DNA of 57,187 bases from Bacteroidia bacterium (GTDB lineage Bacteria > Bacteroidota > Bacteroidia > NS11-12g > UBA9320), in assembly GCA_028247315.1 (NCBI GenBank), contig JAOKFZ010000010.1, positions 1 to 57,187 of the forward strand, read 5' to 3'. The notes beneath the pieces were generated by a model. It was given only the letters and a program-made list of their open reading frames with translations. It had not been told where the DNA came from and searched no databases. Below are positions 9,343 through 18,603 of the stretch, piece after piece; position 1 is the first letter of the stretch, and each line of letters begins with the position of its first letter. The position numbers were made by a program, and so were the translations under genes.

Positions 9343-9379
9343 CGGTCGCAAGTTAGCCGCATACTTGTTATAAGTAGCC

Positions 9380-10024
9380 TTATCCCTTCTCCGCTATCAG
9401 ATAATCTGCAAATCCATACGCATCCCAATATACCCCTCCACGCACATAGCCTTTGGTGATGAGTTGCAATGGTATCTTGATAGGCATTAGAGCGATATTG
9501 ATCCAACTCCGGTTTTTGCCCGCCATCTTCACATTGAACTTACCGTACATAAAGATATTGGCGACTTCTTTGATAGACCAGATACGCACATGGGTATCGT
9601 CATCAAAAAAGTTAAGTGTTTCCTTTTTGCTCGGAAAACTTGCACTCGCCTCACACGGAAATTCTATATAGAATAAACCACCTTTCTTTAGCTTTTTAAA
9701 TAACAACGGAAGTACCTTGTCTCCATTGTAAAGGTGTTCTATTACGTGACTCATTATGATCACATCATACGTATCGTCTGGAATAGCACTATAGTCTAGC
9801 TCTATAAGGTCCAACTGAAAGAACTCATCCATATTCTGAATGTCTTCCTCGGTATTATCGTAGCTTACATCTCTGTCTACTCCAGTATAATGGCACTTAG
9901 GTAGCCATTTTTTGGTAATAGTACTCGAGTGACTGCCCGAGCCTATATCGAGTATTTTCAGGTCTTTTTTATCGGTATATTTACCAATGGTCTTAAGCCT
10001 GAACGGTTTTAGTTTGGTGCTCAT
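9380..10024 (-). CDS. Class I SAM-dependent methyltransferase
   Basis: The 214-residue protein has motif I LDIGSGSHSS near residues 25-34, an acidic loop-2 residue in VDRDVSY, and a motif with VIIMSHVIEHLYN typical of the Methyltransf_11/12/23 families. The substrate is unknown; related proteins often sit in small-molecule or surface-polysaccharide pathways. It starts 3 bases after the fumC stop and is probably co-transcribed with it. The C-terminus has an amphipathic hydrophobic patch (WINIALMPIKIPLQLI), perhaps for membrane or substrate contact. Confidence 0.85.
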   Translation of the reverse strand: MSTKLKPFRLKTIGKYTDKKDLKILDIGSGSHSSTITKKWLPKCHYTGVDRDVSYDNTEEDIQNMDEFFQLDLIELDYSAIPDDTYDVIIMSHVIEHLYNGDKVLPLLFKKLKKGGLFYIEFPCEASASFPSKKETLNFFDDDTHVRIWSIKEVANIFMYGKFNVKMAGKNRSWINIALMPIKIPLQLITKGYVRGGVYWDAYGFADYLIAEKG

Positions 10025-10027
10025 GGA

Positions 10028-11431
10028 TTAAAATCCGAGTTCTATATCGCCACACATATCTGCTGGCACAACCCACTCATCAAACTGCTCTGCAGTCAAA
10101 AATCCAAGTACTACGCCTGCTTCCTTTAGTGTGGAGTTATCCGTATATGCCTTTTTGGCAATTTTAGCTGCGTTGTCATATCCTATATGTGTATTAAGGG
10201 CTGTGACTAACATGAGTGAACTATCTAGTTTTTTCTGTATCTCGGCATGATTTGGTTCTATACCTACTACGCAGTTATCGTTAAAAGATAAACATGCTTG
10301 GCCTAGAATTCTAGCACTTTGCAACACGTTAGCTGCGATTAGCGGTTTGTATACGTTTAACTCAAAGTGACCATTGCTGCCCCCTATTGTTACCGCTACA
10401 TCATTGCCCATTACTTGAGCACATACCATAGTGAGAGCCTCACACTGCGTAGGATTCACCTTGCCTGGCATTATACTCGATCCAGGTTCGTTACTTGGAA
10501 TTATCAATTCACCTATACCGCTTCTTGGTCCTGAACTTAGCATACGTATGTCATTGCCAATTTTCATGCAACTCACTGCTGCACGCTTAAGTGCACCGTG
10601 TAGTTCTACCATTGCATCGTGTGCAGCTAGTGCTTCAAACTTATTCTCTGCTGTACGAAAAGGCATTTCCATTTCTGCAGCTATTTTAGCCGCTACCATG
10701 ACGTCATATCCCCTAGGAGTATTAAGACCTGTACCTACAGCAGTACCTCCTAATGCTATCTCCTGAGCACCTATCATGGCATTCTCTATCGCTAGAATAC
10801 TCATTTCTAATTGGCGTCTGTATCCACTAAACTCTTGACCCAATGTAAGCGGCGTGGCATCCATAAAATGCGTACGACCTATCTTTACTATATCTTTAAA
10901 ATCTCGGGCTTTCTTTTTGAATGTATCTTTCAATACTTGCAATCCTGGGATAGCAAAATCAATCATTTGCTTATACACTGCTATACTCATAGCCGTAGGG
11001 AACGTATCGTTACTGCTTTGCGACTTATTTACATCATCATTTGGATGAAGCACCTTGTACTCATCTAAAAGATTACCTCCGTTCAATACGTGACCGCGGT
11101 TAGCAATCACTTCGTTTACATTCATATTGCTCTGTGTACCAGAACCTGTTTGCCATACTACTAATGGAAATTGGTCATCTAACTTACCATCAATTATTTC
11201 ATCACATACATCCGATATTAAATCCGCTTTTTCTTGAGTTAGAACCCCTAATTCTGCATTTGTCATGGCAGCACACTTTTTCAATACACCAAAAGCTTTG
11301 ATAATCTCTACAGGCATGGTTTGACTCCCGATTTTAAAGTTTTCAACTGACCGCTGGGTCTGTGCAGCCCAGAATTTGTCTGCTGGTACTTTGACCTCTC
11401 CTATGCTGTCCCGTTCTATTCTGTATTCCAT
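10028..11431 (-). CDS. fumC: Fumarate hydratase class II
   Basis: The TCA-cycle enzyme that interconverts fumarate and malate, iron-independent type. The fumarase/aspartase signature [11 protein letters not shown] lies near residue 312. [13 protein letters not shown] and [16 protein letters not shown], which form the active site between subunits, are intact. The frame is open 13 codons upstream to 11470, but the ATG at 11431 (MEYRIERDS) gives the family N-terminus and follows the promoter element at 11454-11461. The product has 467 residues, the normal length. Confidence 0.97.
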   Translation of the reverse strand: MEYRIERDSIGEVKVPADKFWAAQTQRSVENFKIGSQTMPVEIIKAFGVLKKCAAMTNAELGVLTQEKADLISDVCDEIIDGKLDDQFPLVVWQTGSGTQSNMNVNEVIANRGHVLNGGNLLDEYKVLHPNDDVNKSQSSNDTFPTAMSIAVYKQMIDFAIPGLQVLKDTFKKKARDFKDIVKIGRTHFMDATPLTLGQEFSGYRRQLEMSILAIENAMIGAQEIALGGTAVGTGLNTPRGYDVMVAAKIAAEMEMPFRTAENKFEALAAHDAMVELHGALKRAAVSCMKIGNDIRMLSSGPRSGIGELIIPSNEPGSSIMPGKVNPTQCEALTMVCAQVMGNDVAVTIGGSNGHFELNVYKPLIAANVLQSARILGQACLSFNDNCVVGIEPNHAEIQKKLDSSLMLVTALNTHIGYDNAAKIAKKAYTDNSTLKEAGVVLGFLTAEQFDEWVVPADMCGDIELGF

Positions 11432-11453
11432 AATGTGTATTCTAAAGTGGATA

Positions 11454-11461
11454 CAAATGTA
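11454..11461 (-). promoter_or_regulatory. Promoter -7 element for fumC
   Basis: On the minus strand this reads TACATTTG, a perfect TAnnTTTG. It ends 22 bases before the fumC ATG and probably drives fumC with the downstream methyltransferase. Confidence 0.6.
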
Positions 11462-11504
11462 GTTAATCACACTACTTATGAACGGGGGTTGTACATCTTT
11501 TCTC

Positions 11505-11512
11505 TAATTTTG
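11505..11512 (+). promoter_or_regulatory. Promoter -7 element for the coiled-coil exported protein
   Basis: TAATTTTG is a perfect match to TAnnTTTG and ends 24 bases before the ATG at 11537. The -33 region is unclear. Confidence 0.6.
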
Positions 11513-11536
11513 CTTTAGACAAAAAAAGCAATAATA

Positions 11537-12130
11537 ATGAGAATGAAGAAAATCGTAACTGTACTAATGACCTTCCTACTAATCGCAGGAATAAACCTAA
11601 CAGAAGCACAAACACTGAGTAAAAATGAGCGTAAAGCCCTTAAAAAGGAAATAAAGACCTACAAGAAGAATCCAGAAAAATGGGTACGCATGCAAAAAAA
11701 GCATAAAACGGAAGTCGTAAATCTAAACGATGAGGTAATCGACCTAAAGGCTAAACTAGCTGAAATGGATAAACTGAGAGCAGAACGAGAAGAGTTAGCC
11801 ACAGAATTAGCGATATTAAAAGCTAAATATGCTAGCCTTGAAAGTGAAATGCCATCTACAAAACTTCCGATGGGAACGGTATATCAAGTACAAATGGGAT
11901 ACTATGAGTACCTCGACTTAGCATCATTCAATGAAAAGCTAAAAACCATAAAAGCAGAAGATGTAGACGGAAAAAAACGTTACGTTATAGGGCACTTTGT
12001 CAACTTAATGGAAGCAGTACAGTTCAGAAATGACATAAAAATACTCGGCATAGATGATGCGTTTGTATCTCAATACAAAAATGGTACTAGAATAATGGAC
12101 TTTGATGCTATGAAAGCCATTGGTAACTAA
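11537..12130 (+). CDS. Exported coiled-coil protein with a SPOR-like C-terminal region
   Basis: A 197-residue protein with a signal peptide (cleavage likely after TEAQ, about residue 25), a very basic segment (residues 28-60), a heptad-like coiled coil (about 65-105) and a C-terminal domain (about 112-195) containing YQVQMGYYEY and KKRYVIGHFVNLMEA. Bacteroidota homologues are often labelled ezrin/radixin/moesin-like, and the C-terminal part resembles peptidoglycan-binding SPOR folds. The function is not established. It is a single-gene unit closed by a very strong hairpin. Confidence 0.8.
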   Translation: MRMKKIVTVLMTFLLIAGINLTEAQTLSKNERKALKKEIKTYKKNPEKWVRMQKKHKTEVVNLNDEVIDLKAKLAEMDKLRAEREELATELAILKAKYASLESEMPSTKLPMGTVYQVQMGYYEYLDLASFNEKLKTIKAEDVDGKKRYVIGHFVNLMEAVQFRNDIKILGIDDAFVSQYKNGTRIMDFDAMKAIGN

Positions 12131-12139
12131 GACGCAAAT

Positions 12140-12194
12140 AAAATCCAAAAAAAAGTCTGATTTCTAAGAGAAATCAGACTTTTTTTTGGATTTT
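12140..12194. terminator. Strong bidirectional terminator
   Basis: A perfect 26-bp inverted repeat (12140-12165 and 12169-12194) has a 3-base loop AAG. Each arm carries a run of eight A or T next to the GTCTGA/TCAGAC core, so the hairpin is followed by a T-run on both strands. It ends the 11537 gene and, from the other side, the IPExxxVDY-pyk-DUF2480 operon. Confidence 0.93.
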
Positions 12195-12209
12195 TGGATA
12201 GAAAAAGAA

Positions 12210-12719
12210 CTACTTATTACGTTGCTTGTATACGGGCACCGTACTACACGGCTCGCCAAACATTACCGTTTTGGCAACACTTACAAGTCTATTGGTTAAG
12301 AGTACATACGCATGATTACTTATTTCTCTGTTACCACAGCCTTTTACTACTACACGCTTATTGGTATATTGTAGTGCATCAACTGAAGCTAAAGCTCTTT
12401 CTGCTACTAGTGCTGGCAATGCATTTGGTTTGGCAAAGAAAACGTGCTCGGTATGGGGTCTTAGTGCAGAAGCAATGAGCATGTATGCCCAAGTTGGTAT
12501 CACGGCATCGCTGCTACAATATACAGCAACGTTATGTTCTGTATAGACACTCCATTCATACTCCTTAACCCATACTCTAAAGTCTTTTTCACGGAGAATA
12601 AGTCCCTGAAATAATTGTCCGAAAATGTCAATGAATGATACTTTTCTATCAGGGATTAAGTCCTCTAGATCAATAGTGATAATACCGCTGAGGGCTACTT
12701 TATTTACAATTTCACTCAC
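12210..12719 (-). CDS. DUF2480 family protein
   Basis: A 169-residue protein of a family almost confined to Bacteroidota, without known activity. Recognisable parts are IDLEDLIPDRKVSFIDI near the start and the middle region CSSDAVIPTWAYMLIA. No signal peptide is seen, and the composition fits a soluble cytoplasmic protein. It starts with GTG at 12719 inside the last codons of pyk (8-base overlap), so it is translationally coupled to pyk. Pairing with pyk hints at, but does not prove, a link to central carbon metabolism. Confidence 0.85.
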   Translation of the reverse strand: MSEIVNKVALSGIITIDLEDLIPDRKVSFIDIFGQLFQGLILREKDFRVWVKEYEWSVYTEHNVAVYCSSDAVIPTWAYMLIASALRPHTEHVFFAKPNALPALVAERALASVDALQYTNKRVVVKGCGNREISNHAYVLLTNRLVSVAKTVMFGEPCSTVPVYKQRNK

Positions 12720-14151
12720 CTACTGTACTGATTTTTATCGCGTTTGTTTTTCTGTTTTCTACTACTGGCATTGCTGCAGTATTGATAACAACATCACCAT
12801 CTTTCAAGAAGTTCTTTTCTTGAAGTTCTGCTATAACATCACGTATGGTTTCATCCGTATTTGTTTTCTTATCGTAATAGAACGCACGAACGTTCCATAC
12901 CAAGCTCAATCTATTCAGTAAACGCTTGTTTGCCGTAAAAATAAACACATCGCAATTTGGTCTACTACTTGCAATTTTGTAAGCGGTATATCCTGTCTGT
13001 GTCATGGAGATTATAGCTTTTGCTCCTATCCCTTCACTCATGCTAACTGTTGCGTAGCAAATTCTATCGCTGATGAAGGATTTAGATGAAGGATCTGGCT
13101 TCTTTATTTTATTGTATACATCCCATCCCATCTCTGTACTCCCAAGGATGCGTTCTACTGCTTGCACAGCTTTTAGTGGGTAGTCACCTACAGAGGTCTC
13201 TGCACTAAGCATTACTGCATCGGCACCGTCCATTACAGCATTAGCCACATCATTGGCCTCTGCTCTGGTAGGAGTAGGAGATGTAATCATACTCTCCATC
13301 ATCTGAGTAGCTATTATTACTGGTGTAGACGCTTCTACGCACCTAGTTACGATACGTTTTTGAATCATTGGCACCTGCTCCATAGGCATCTCTACACCCA
13401 GGTCTCCACGAGCTACCATAATCGCATCTGTAGCTGCTATTATGGTGTCTATGTTCTTTACAGCTTGTGGCTTTTCAATTTTGGCTACGATGTGTGCATG
13501 GCAATTGTTTTTGGTTAAGATATCCCTCAACTCAATGATGTCTTTATCTTCTCTAACGAACGACAATGCCACCCAATCAAACTCATGCTTCATAATGAAC
13601 TCTAAGTCCTTTTTGTCCTTTGGCGTGAGACTAGCTACCGACATATCAGAAGACGGTAAATTAAAGCCTTTGTTGGAACTAAGTGGCCCGCCATTTATGA
13701 CTACGGCTTCTACCGTGCTGTCATTTATTCTTTTGGAAAACTCTAACTCTAGTTTACCATCATCAAGAAGCACTCGCTCACCTACTTTTACATCTCTAGC
13801 TAACGTAGAGTACTTTACATAGATAGTCTTTCCAGAGCTTACTGTTGCTTCCGTTGTTAATGTCATTACAGCACCTTCTTCAAGAAGCATACTGTTGTTT
13901 TCCACCTCTCCAATACGAAGTTTTGGACCCTGCAAATCTCCCAGTATAGCTACGTTACTGCCCAATTCCTTATTTGCTTGACGAATATTATTCACCACCT
14001 CTAGGTGGGTATCCCAGTCACCATGAGAAAAGTTCACTCTGCAGACATCTACACCTGCTTTTATTATTTTTTTCAGCATTGGAACACTCGAGGTAGCTGG
14101 ACCCATAGTGGCTATAATTTTCGTTTTATTGTATTTTATATTTTCGCTCAT
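12712..14151 (-). CDS. pyk: Pyruvate kinase
   Basis: It converts phosphoenolpyruvate and ADP to pyruvate and ATP, the last step of glycolysis. The 479-residue protein has the N-terminal KIIATMGPA, RVNFSHG, the active-site block IVAKIEKPQAV with the catalytic lysine, ARGDLGVEMP, and the C-terminal allosteric-type domain. The upstream IPExxxVDY gene stops within the pyk ATG (ATGA overlap), and DUF2480 begins within its end, so the three form a tightly coupled operon. Confidence 0.97.
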   Translation of the reverse strand: MSENIKYNKTKIIATMGPATSSVPMLKKIIKAGVDVCRVNFSHGDWDTHLEVVNNIRQANKELGSNVAILGDLQGPKLRIGEVENNSMLLEEGAVMTLTTEATVSSGKTIYVKYSTLARDVKVGERVLLDDGKLELEFSKRINDSTVEAVVINGGPLSSNKGFNLPSSDMSVASLTPKDKKDLEFIMKHEFDWVALSFVREDKDIIELRDILTKNNCHAHIVAKIEKPQAVKNIDTIIAATDAIMVARGDLGVEMPMEQVPMIQKRIVTRCVEASTPVIIATQMMESMITSPTPTRAEANDVANAVMDGADAVMLSAETSVGDYPLKAVQAVERILGSTEMGWDVYNKIKKPDPSSKSFISDRICYATVSMSEGIGAKAIISMTQTGYTAYKIASSRPNCDVFIFTANKRLLNRLSLVWNVRAFYYDKKTNTDETIRDVIAELQEKNFLKDGDVVINTAAMPVVENRKTNAIKISTVGE

Positions 14152-14558
14152 TGCAATTGAGTAAAGTTTAAGATTTCTTTTGGACTTGGATTATTAAGTG
14201 CAAAACAAATCGATATACCTTTAAGTTTACCAACTATTTGAACTATTTCAGAATTTATTTCTTCCTCATTCATACTGCATAGTAAGTAATCGACTTGCTT
14301 GTACTTCGGATAAAAATGATTTTTTGTGCCCCTATTTTTAATGATTAAGTAGCTACTTTGGTCATCAAGGAAGGTCAAATGATAGGCTGCATGCTTACTT
14401 TCTTTGCTATAATCAGAAATATCTTCCTCGTATTGTAACGCTATATCTGGATGAACTGAGAGCCCATACCCAAGCTTCACATGTCTCATAGAAGTAGATA
14501 TACCGTAGATGCACGGGTATTTTAGGACAAATTCGTCTGTGGTAAATAATGACTGCAT
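14148..14558 (-). CDS. IPExxxVDY family protein (divergent)
   Basis: A 136-residue soluble protein. In Bacteroidota a family named for the motif IPExxxVDY is encoded between rnc and pyk. Here the equivalent position reads YPKYKQVDYLLC (near residues 84-95), keeping VDY but not the IPE part. Length, position directly before pyk, and the ATGA overlap with pyk support the assignment. Its function is unknown. It is divergent from acpP, so the usual cluster of rnc, this gene and pyk is split into two units back to back. Confidence 0.72.
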   Translation of the reverse strand: MQSLFTTDEFVLKYPCIYGISTSMRHVKLGYGLSVHPDIALQYEEDISDYSKESKHAAYHLTFLDDQSSYLIIKNRGTKNHFYPKYKQVDYLLCSMNEEEINSEIVQIVGKLKGISICFALNNPSPKEILNFTQLQ

Positions 14559-14658
14559 AAAATTGTAAATTCAATGTGTTTATAGTTAATGCAAATAATT
14601 TTTGTCTATTTATTCTAAAAAAATGTTCTTTGCAGGACATAACAAAAATAAAATTAAT

Positions 14659-14895
14659 ATGTCTGAAATAGCTGAAAAAGTAACATCAATAATTGTAGAT
14701 AAATTAGGTGTCGAAGAATCTGAAGTAACTACCGCTGCAAGTTTCACCAATGATCTTGGTGCTGACTCACTAGATACTGTAGAGCTAATCATGGAATTCG
14801 AAAAAGAATTTAACATCGCTATACCCGATGAGCAAGCTGAAAAGATTGCAACAGTAGGTGATGCAGTAACATACATTACTGAAAACGCAGGTTAA
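14659..14895 (+). CDS. acpP: Acyl carrier protein
   Basis: It carries growing acyl chains during fatty acid synthesis on 4'-phosphopantetheine. The attachment site is Ser37 in [10 protein letters not shown]. The 78-residue acidic protein has the normal length. The frame is open upstream to 14602, but the ATG at 14659 (MSEIAEKV) gives the family N-terminus. It is followed by fabF 22 bases later. The region 14559-14658 between the divergent operons must hold both promoters. I see only imperfect -7-like elements there (for example GTTCTTTG at 14629-14636). Confidence 0.96.
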   Translation: MSEIAEKVTSIIVDKLGVEESEVTTAASFTNDLGADSLDTVELIMEFEKEFNIAIPDEQAEKIATVGDAVTYITENAG

Positions 14896-14917
14896 TCAAA
14901 GCCAACCAAACCGACAT

Positions 14918-16168
14918 ATGCAACTCAAGCGAGTAGTAGTAACCGGAATTGGTGCTCTTACCCCTATCGGCAACACAGCCAAGGAGTATTGGGATGCACT
15001 TGCTAAGGGAGTTAGTGGTGCCGCACCTATAACACGTTTTGATACCGAAAAGTTCAAGACACGTTTTGCGTGCGAAATCAAAAATTTCGACCTAAAAGAT
15101 CATCTTGACAGAAAGGAGTCCCGGAAAATGGATCCTTTTACACAATACGCCATGGTGGTAGCCGACGAAGCTGTCATAGACTCTGGACTCATGGATACAG
15201 ATTTTGTGCCAGAAGAGATAGGAGTAATCTGGGCATCTGGTATAGGTGGACTTACTTCGCTTGAAAAAGAAATAGGGGATTTTACAAGAGGTGACGGAAC
15301 ACCTAGATTTAATCCCTTTTTTATTCCTAAAATGATAGGAGATATTGCTCCAGGATATATTTCTATAAAGTATGGTTTCAGAGGACCAAACTTTGGGACA
15401 ATATCTGCATGTGCATCGTCTAACAACGCTATCATAGATTCATATAACTATATACGCCTTGGCATGTCTAAAGCGATAGTAACTGGCGGCTCAGAAGCCT
15501 GTGTTACCCCGTCTGCTGTGGGCGGTTTTAATAGCATGAAAGCTCTCTCTGAACGTAACGATAGTCCACATACCGCTTCAAGACCATTTGATGCAGATCG
15601 AGATGGTTTTGTCTTAGGAGAAGGAGCAGCATCACTTGTGCTCGAAGAATATGAGCATGCTAAAGCAAGAGGTGCTAAAATTTATGGCGAAATATTAGGT
15701 GGTGGATTAACTGCAGACGCACACCACATTACAGCTCCCCATCCCGAAGGTTTGGGTGCTATTAATGTAATGAAGTTTGCTTTGCGAGATGCCAATCTAA
15801 AACCAGAAGATATAGATTATGTAAATGTACATGGCACTTCTACACCGCTGGGAGACATAAGCGAAACCAAAGCGATAAAAGGCGTATTCGGTGATCATGC
15901 ATACACGTTAAATATAAGCTCTACCAAATCTATGACCGGACACCTTCTTGGTGCTGCCGGTGCTGTAGAAGCGTTGGCTTGTCTGTCTGCCATCAATACT
16001 GGAATCATACCTCCTACTATCAATCATTTTACAGACGATGAGCAGTTTGATTCTAAACTCAACTTCACCTTCAACAAAGCACAGAAGAGGGAAGTGAAAT
16101 ATGCACTCAGCAACACCTTCGGTTTTGGAGGGCACAACGCATCTGTTGTAATGGGAAAATGCGACTAA
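14918..16168 (+). CDS. fabF: Beta-ketoacyl-ACP synthase II
   Basis: The condensing enzyme that elongates acyl-ACP with malonyl-ACP. The catalytic triad is visible: Cys in TISACASSNN (about residue 165), His in VHGTSTPLGD and His in STKSMTGHLLGAAG. The C-terminal glycine-rich FGFGGHNAS is intact. The product has 416 residues, the normal size. It lies between acpP and rnc, the usual Bacteroidota order, and rnc begins 4 bases after it. Confidence 0.97.
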   Translation: MQLKRVVVTGIGALTPIGNTAKEYWDALAKGVSGAAPITRFDTEKFKTRFACEIKNFDLKDHLDRKESRKMDPFTQYAMVVADEAVIDSGLMDTDFVPEEIGVIWASGIGGLTSLEKEIGDFTRGDGTPRFNPFFIPKMIGDIAPGYISIKYGFRGPNFGTISACASSNNAIIDSYNYIRLGMSKAIVTGGSEACVTPSAVGGFNSMKALSERNDSPHTASRPFDADRDGFVLGEGAASLVLEEYEHAKARGAKIYGEILGGGLTADAHHITAPHPEGLGAINVMKFALRDANLKPEDIDYVNVHGTSTPLGDISETKAIKGVFGDHAYTLNISSTKSMTGHLLGAAGAVEALACLSAINTGIIPPTINHFTDDEQFDSKLNFTFNKAQKREVKYALSNTFGFGGHNASVVMGKCD

Positions 16169-16172
16169 TACT

Positions 16173-16919
16173 GTGATAGGCAGTATCCAAAAAATTTACT
16201 TTACTCAATTTTCTAAGAACAGACAGTACTACAAAAAATTGTACCGTTTACTTGGCTATTGTCCTAAAAAAATAAAACTATACCAACAAGCATTTTTACA
16301 CAACTCAACCTCACGTAAATTACAGGGCATTGATATTAAGAATAATAACGAACGCCTAGAATATCTTGGCGATGCTGTGCTAGACTTAATCATCGCTGAA
16401 TTGCTCTTCAAAAAATTTCCGTTTCAGGGAGAAGGATTTCTGACTGAAATGAGAAGTAAAAGTGTCAGTCGAAAAATGCTAGCTGAAATCGCATTCAATA
16501 TGGGCTTGCATGAGCACATTATTTTTGACAGGAGCATCTCAAAAAACCCTACTGCCGTGCGTGGTATCGCTGGTAACGCCCTCGAAGCACTCATAGGTGC
16601 TATTTACTTAGATAAAGGTCATGCGTTCACTAAACGCTTTATACAGCGTAAAATAGTTGCTCCACATTTAGACTTTGATGAACTCAAAGATATTACCGTA
16701 AATTTTAAAAGTCTGCTCAATCAATATGCTCAAAAAGAGAAAAAAGAGCTGGATTTTAAAGTACTCAATGCTGAAGAGGAGAAAAAGATTAAGGTGTATA
16801 TAATCGGGGTACTTATTGACGGGGTAGAAATAACCAAAGCAAGAGGCAAATCTAAGAAGGTTGCGGAGCAACTCGCCAGCGAAAAAGCGTGCGAAATACT
16901 GAACCTACAAAAAAAGTAG
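16173..16919 (+). CDS. rnc: Ribonuclease III
   Basis: It cleaves double-stranded RNA in rRNA and mRNA processing. The signature NNERLEYLGDAVLDL lies near residues 57-71, and the second acidic metal-site region is GNALEALIGAIYLD. A double-stranded RNA-binding domain ends with ARGKSKKVAEQLASEKA. The product has 248 residues. It starts with GTG at 16173, four bases after fabF; no better ATG exists before the conserved core. Its stop lies in the left arm of a hairpin that may terminate the operon. Confidence 0.95.
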   Translation: MIGSIQKIYFTQFSKNRQYYKKLYRLLGYCPKKIKLYQQAFLHNSTSRKLQGIDIKNNNERLEYLGDAVLDLIIAELLFKKFPFQGEGFLTEMRSKSVSRKMLAEIAFNMGLHEHIIFDRSISKNPTAVRGIAGNALEALIGAIYLDKGHAFTKRFIQRKIVAPHLDFDELKDITVNFKSLLNQYAQKEKKELDFKVLNAEEEKKIKVYIIGVLIDGVEITKARGKSKKVAEQLASEKACEILNLQKK

Positions 16920-16935
16920 GCCTATCGACCTACTT
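16914..16935. terminator. Probable terminator hairpin between rnc and gltX
   Basis: AAGTAGG and CCTACTT form a 7-bp stem with an 8-base loop, preceded by a run of A and followed by CTCTTTT. The stem includes the rnc stop codon. The genes converge here, so it could act on both transcripts, but the T-run is imperfect. Confidence 0.45.
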
Positions 16936-16961
16936 CTCTTTTATCCAATTCCTGTGTACTA

Positions 16962-18482
16962 CTAGAATTTTTCGTTTACTATTTCTAGTCTTTTTGCTAT
17001 TTCTGCTAGACCAATCAACGCTAGCATTTCAAAGATAGGAGGCCCTCCTGCTTGACCACTTACTACCCAACGAAGCGGTTGCATTAACATTCCTTTACCT
17101 ATTCCTTTTTCATTCGCATACACTTCTAGGTGATCTTCCATATCAGAGGCGGTAGTTTTGTTTCCTTCTACCAAACCGTTGATGTAATCATTGATGTGAC
17201 CTGGCACTTCATCCTTCCACTTTTTACGCTGCACCTTCTCATCGTACTCCGCTGGAGGTGCAAAGAAGTATTGACCCAACGGCAATATTTCTCCAGCAAA
17301 ACTTACTTTTTCCTTTAGAATCTCTAGCACCTCAAGCAGGTAGTCTTCTCCTTGAGAAGTATGTACATCTGTCACCTGACCGTCTACCATTGCACGCAGT
17401 GCTGCACCACTGGCATTCATCAAGTAATGGTGGTTGTACCATTTCGCCTTGTCCATATCGAACTTAGCACCACTCTTAGAAACTTTCTCTAGACTAAATG
17501 TCTTGATCAGTTCTTCCATAGTAAAGAGCTCTTGATTATCCGACGGATGCCAACCCAACATGGCTAACATATTGACAACGGCTTCTGGCATATAGCCACT
17601 CTCTCTATACCCACTGCTTATTTCACCTTCGGGAGATTTCCACTCCAAAGGGAACACAGGGAAACCAAGTCTATCTCCATCTCTTTTACTGAGTTTCCCT
17701 TTACCATCTGGTTTTAATATCAATGGCAGGTGAGCAAATTTGGGCATGGTATCTTTCCATCCTAAGTATTTATAAAGCATAACATGAAGTGGAGCACTTG
17801 GCAACCACTCCTCGCCACGTATCACATGACTTATCTCCATTAGATGATCATCTACGATATTGGCCAAGTGGTAAGTAGGAAGTCCATCTTCTTTTAGCAG
17901 CACTTTATCGTCTAGCTGACTACTATTGAAAACTATCCACCCGCGTATTTCGTCATGAAAACGAATCTCCTCATTGCGTGGCAACTTAATTCGTACAATA
18001 TATTTGTCTCCATTATCCAAGCGATCTTTTACCTCATCCTCGCTCAGAGTGAGCGAATTTCGCATACTCATACGAGATGTTGCATCGTACTTGGCACTCA
18101 TCTTATTGGCCTCTAACTTAGCACGCATCTCATTAAGTTCGTCTGGAGTATCAAAAGCGTAATATGCGTGACCCGCTTGTATGAGTTGATCTGCGTAAGC
18201 AGCATACGTACCCATACGCTCACTTTGCTTGTAAGGTCCAAAGTTGCCACCTTCGTGCACTCCCTCGTCTATAGGCATACCCAACCAAGCTAAACTCTTA
18301 TTAATATAATCCTCAGCTCCTTCAACAAAACGTTTCTGATCTGTATCTTCAATTCTAAGCAAAAACTTACCCTTATTTTGTTTAGCAAACAGGTAATTGT
18401 ATAGGGCCGTTCTAACACCTCCAATATGTAGAGGTCCTGTAGGACTGGGTGCAAATCGCACTCTTACTGGTCTATCACTCAT
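16962..18482 (-). CDS. gltX: Glutamate-tRNA ligase
   Basis: It charges tRNA-Glu. The class I signatures are PTGPLHIGGVRTAL (HIGH) near residues 13-26 and GKLSKRDG (KMSKS-type) near residue 262. The 506-residue length is usual, and the C-terminal anticodon-binding domain is complete. It is transcribed alone, with a good promoter element 22 bases before the ATG. The 121 bases between it and the next minus-strand gene (18483-18603) hold that promoter and no gene. Confidence 0.97.
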   Translation of the reverse strand: MSDRPVRVRFAPSPTGPLHIGGVRTALYNYLFAKQNKGKFLLRIEDTDQKRFVEGAEDYINKSLAWLGMPIDEGVHEGGNFGPYKQSERMGTYAAYADQLIQAGHAYYAFDTPDELNEMRAKLEANKMSAKYDATSRMSMRNSLTLSEDEVKDRLDNGDKYIVRIKLPRNEEIRFHDEIRGWIVFNSSQLDDKVLLKEDGLPTYHLANIVDDHLMEISHVIRGEEWLPSAPLHVMLYKYLGWKDTMPKFAHLPLILKPDGKGKLSKRDGDRLGFPVFPLEWKSPEGEISSGYRESGYMPEAVVNMLAMLGWHPSDNQELFTMEELIKTFSLEKVSKSGAKFDMDKAKWYNHHYLMNASGAALRAMVDGQVTDVHTSQGEDYLLEVLEILKEKVSFAGEILPLGQYFFAPPAEYDEKVQRKKWKDEVPGHINDYINGLVEGNKTTASDMEDHLEVYANEKGIGKGMLMQPLRWVVSGQAGGPPIFEMLALIGLAEIAKRLEIVNEKF

Positions 18483-18504
18483 TTCTTATGACTTTTTAAG
18501 TCGG

Positions 18505-18512
18505 CAAAAATA
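18505..18512 (-). promoter_or_regulatory. Promoter -7 element for gltX
   Basis: On the minus strand this reads TATTTTTG, a perfect TAnnTTTG, ending 22 bases before the gltX ATG. Confidence 0.55.
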
Positions 18513-18603
18513 CGCCGATTTTACCCCAAATACTATACACTATACTTCGGTATAATGATATATACATAAGATAGGGATGGACATGATAGCGTAGATGGAG
18601 TAA

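Noticed and set aside
12194..12546. Plus-strand ORFs opposite DUF2480
   Set aside because: They are mirror frames of a conserved gene, rich in Tyr, His and Cys, and begin within the terminator region.
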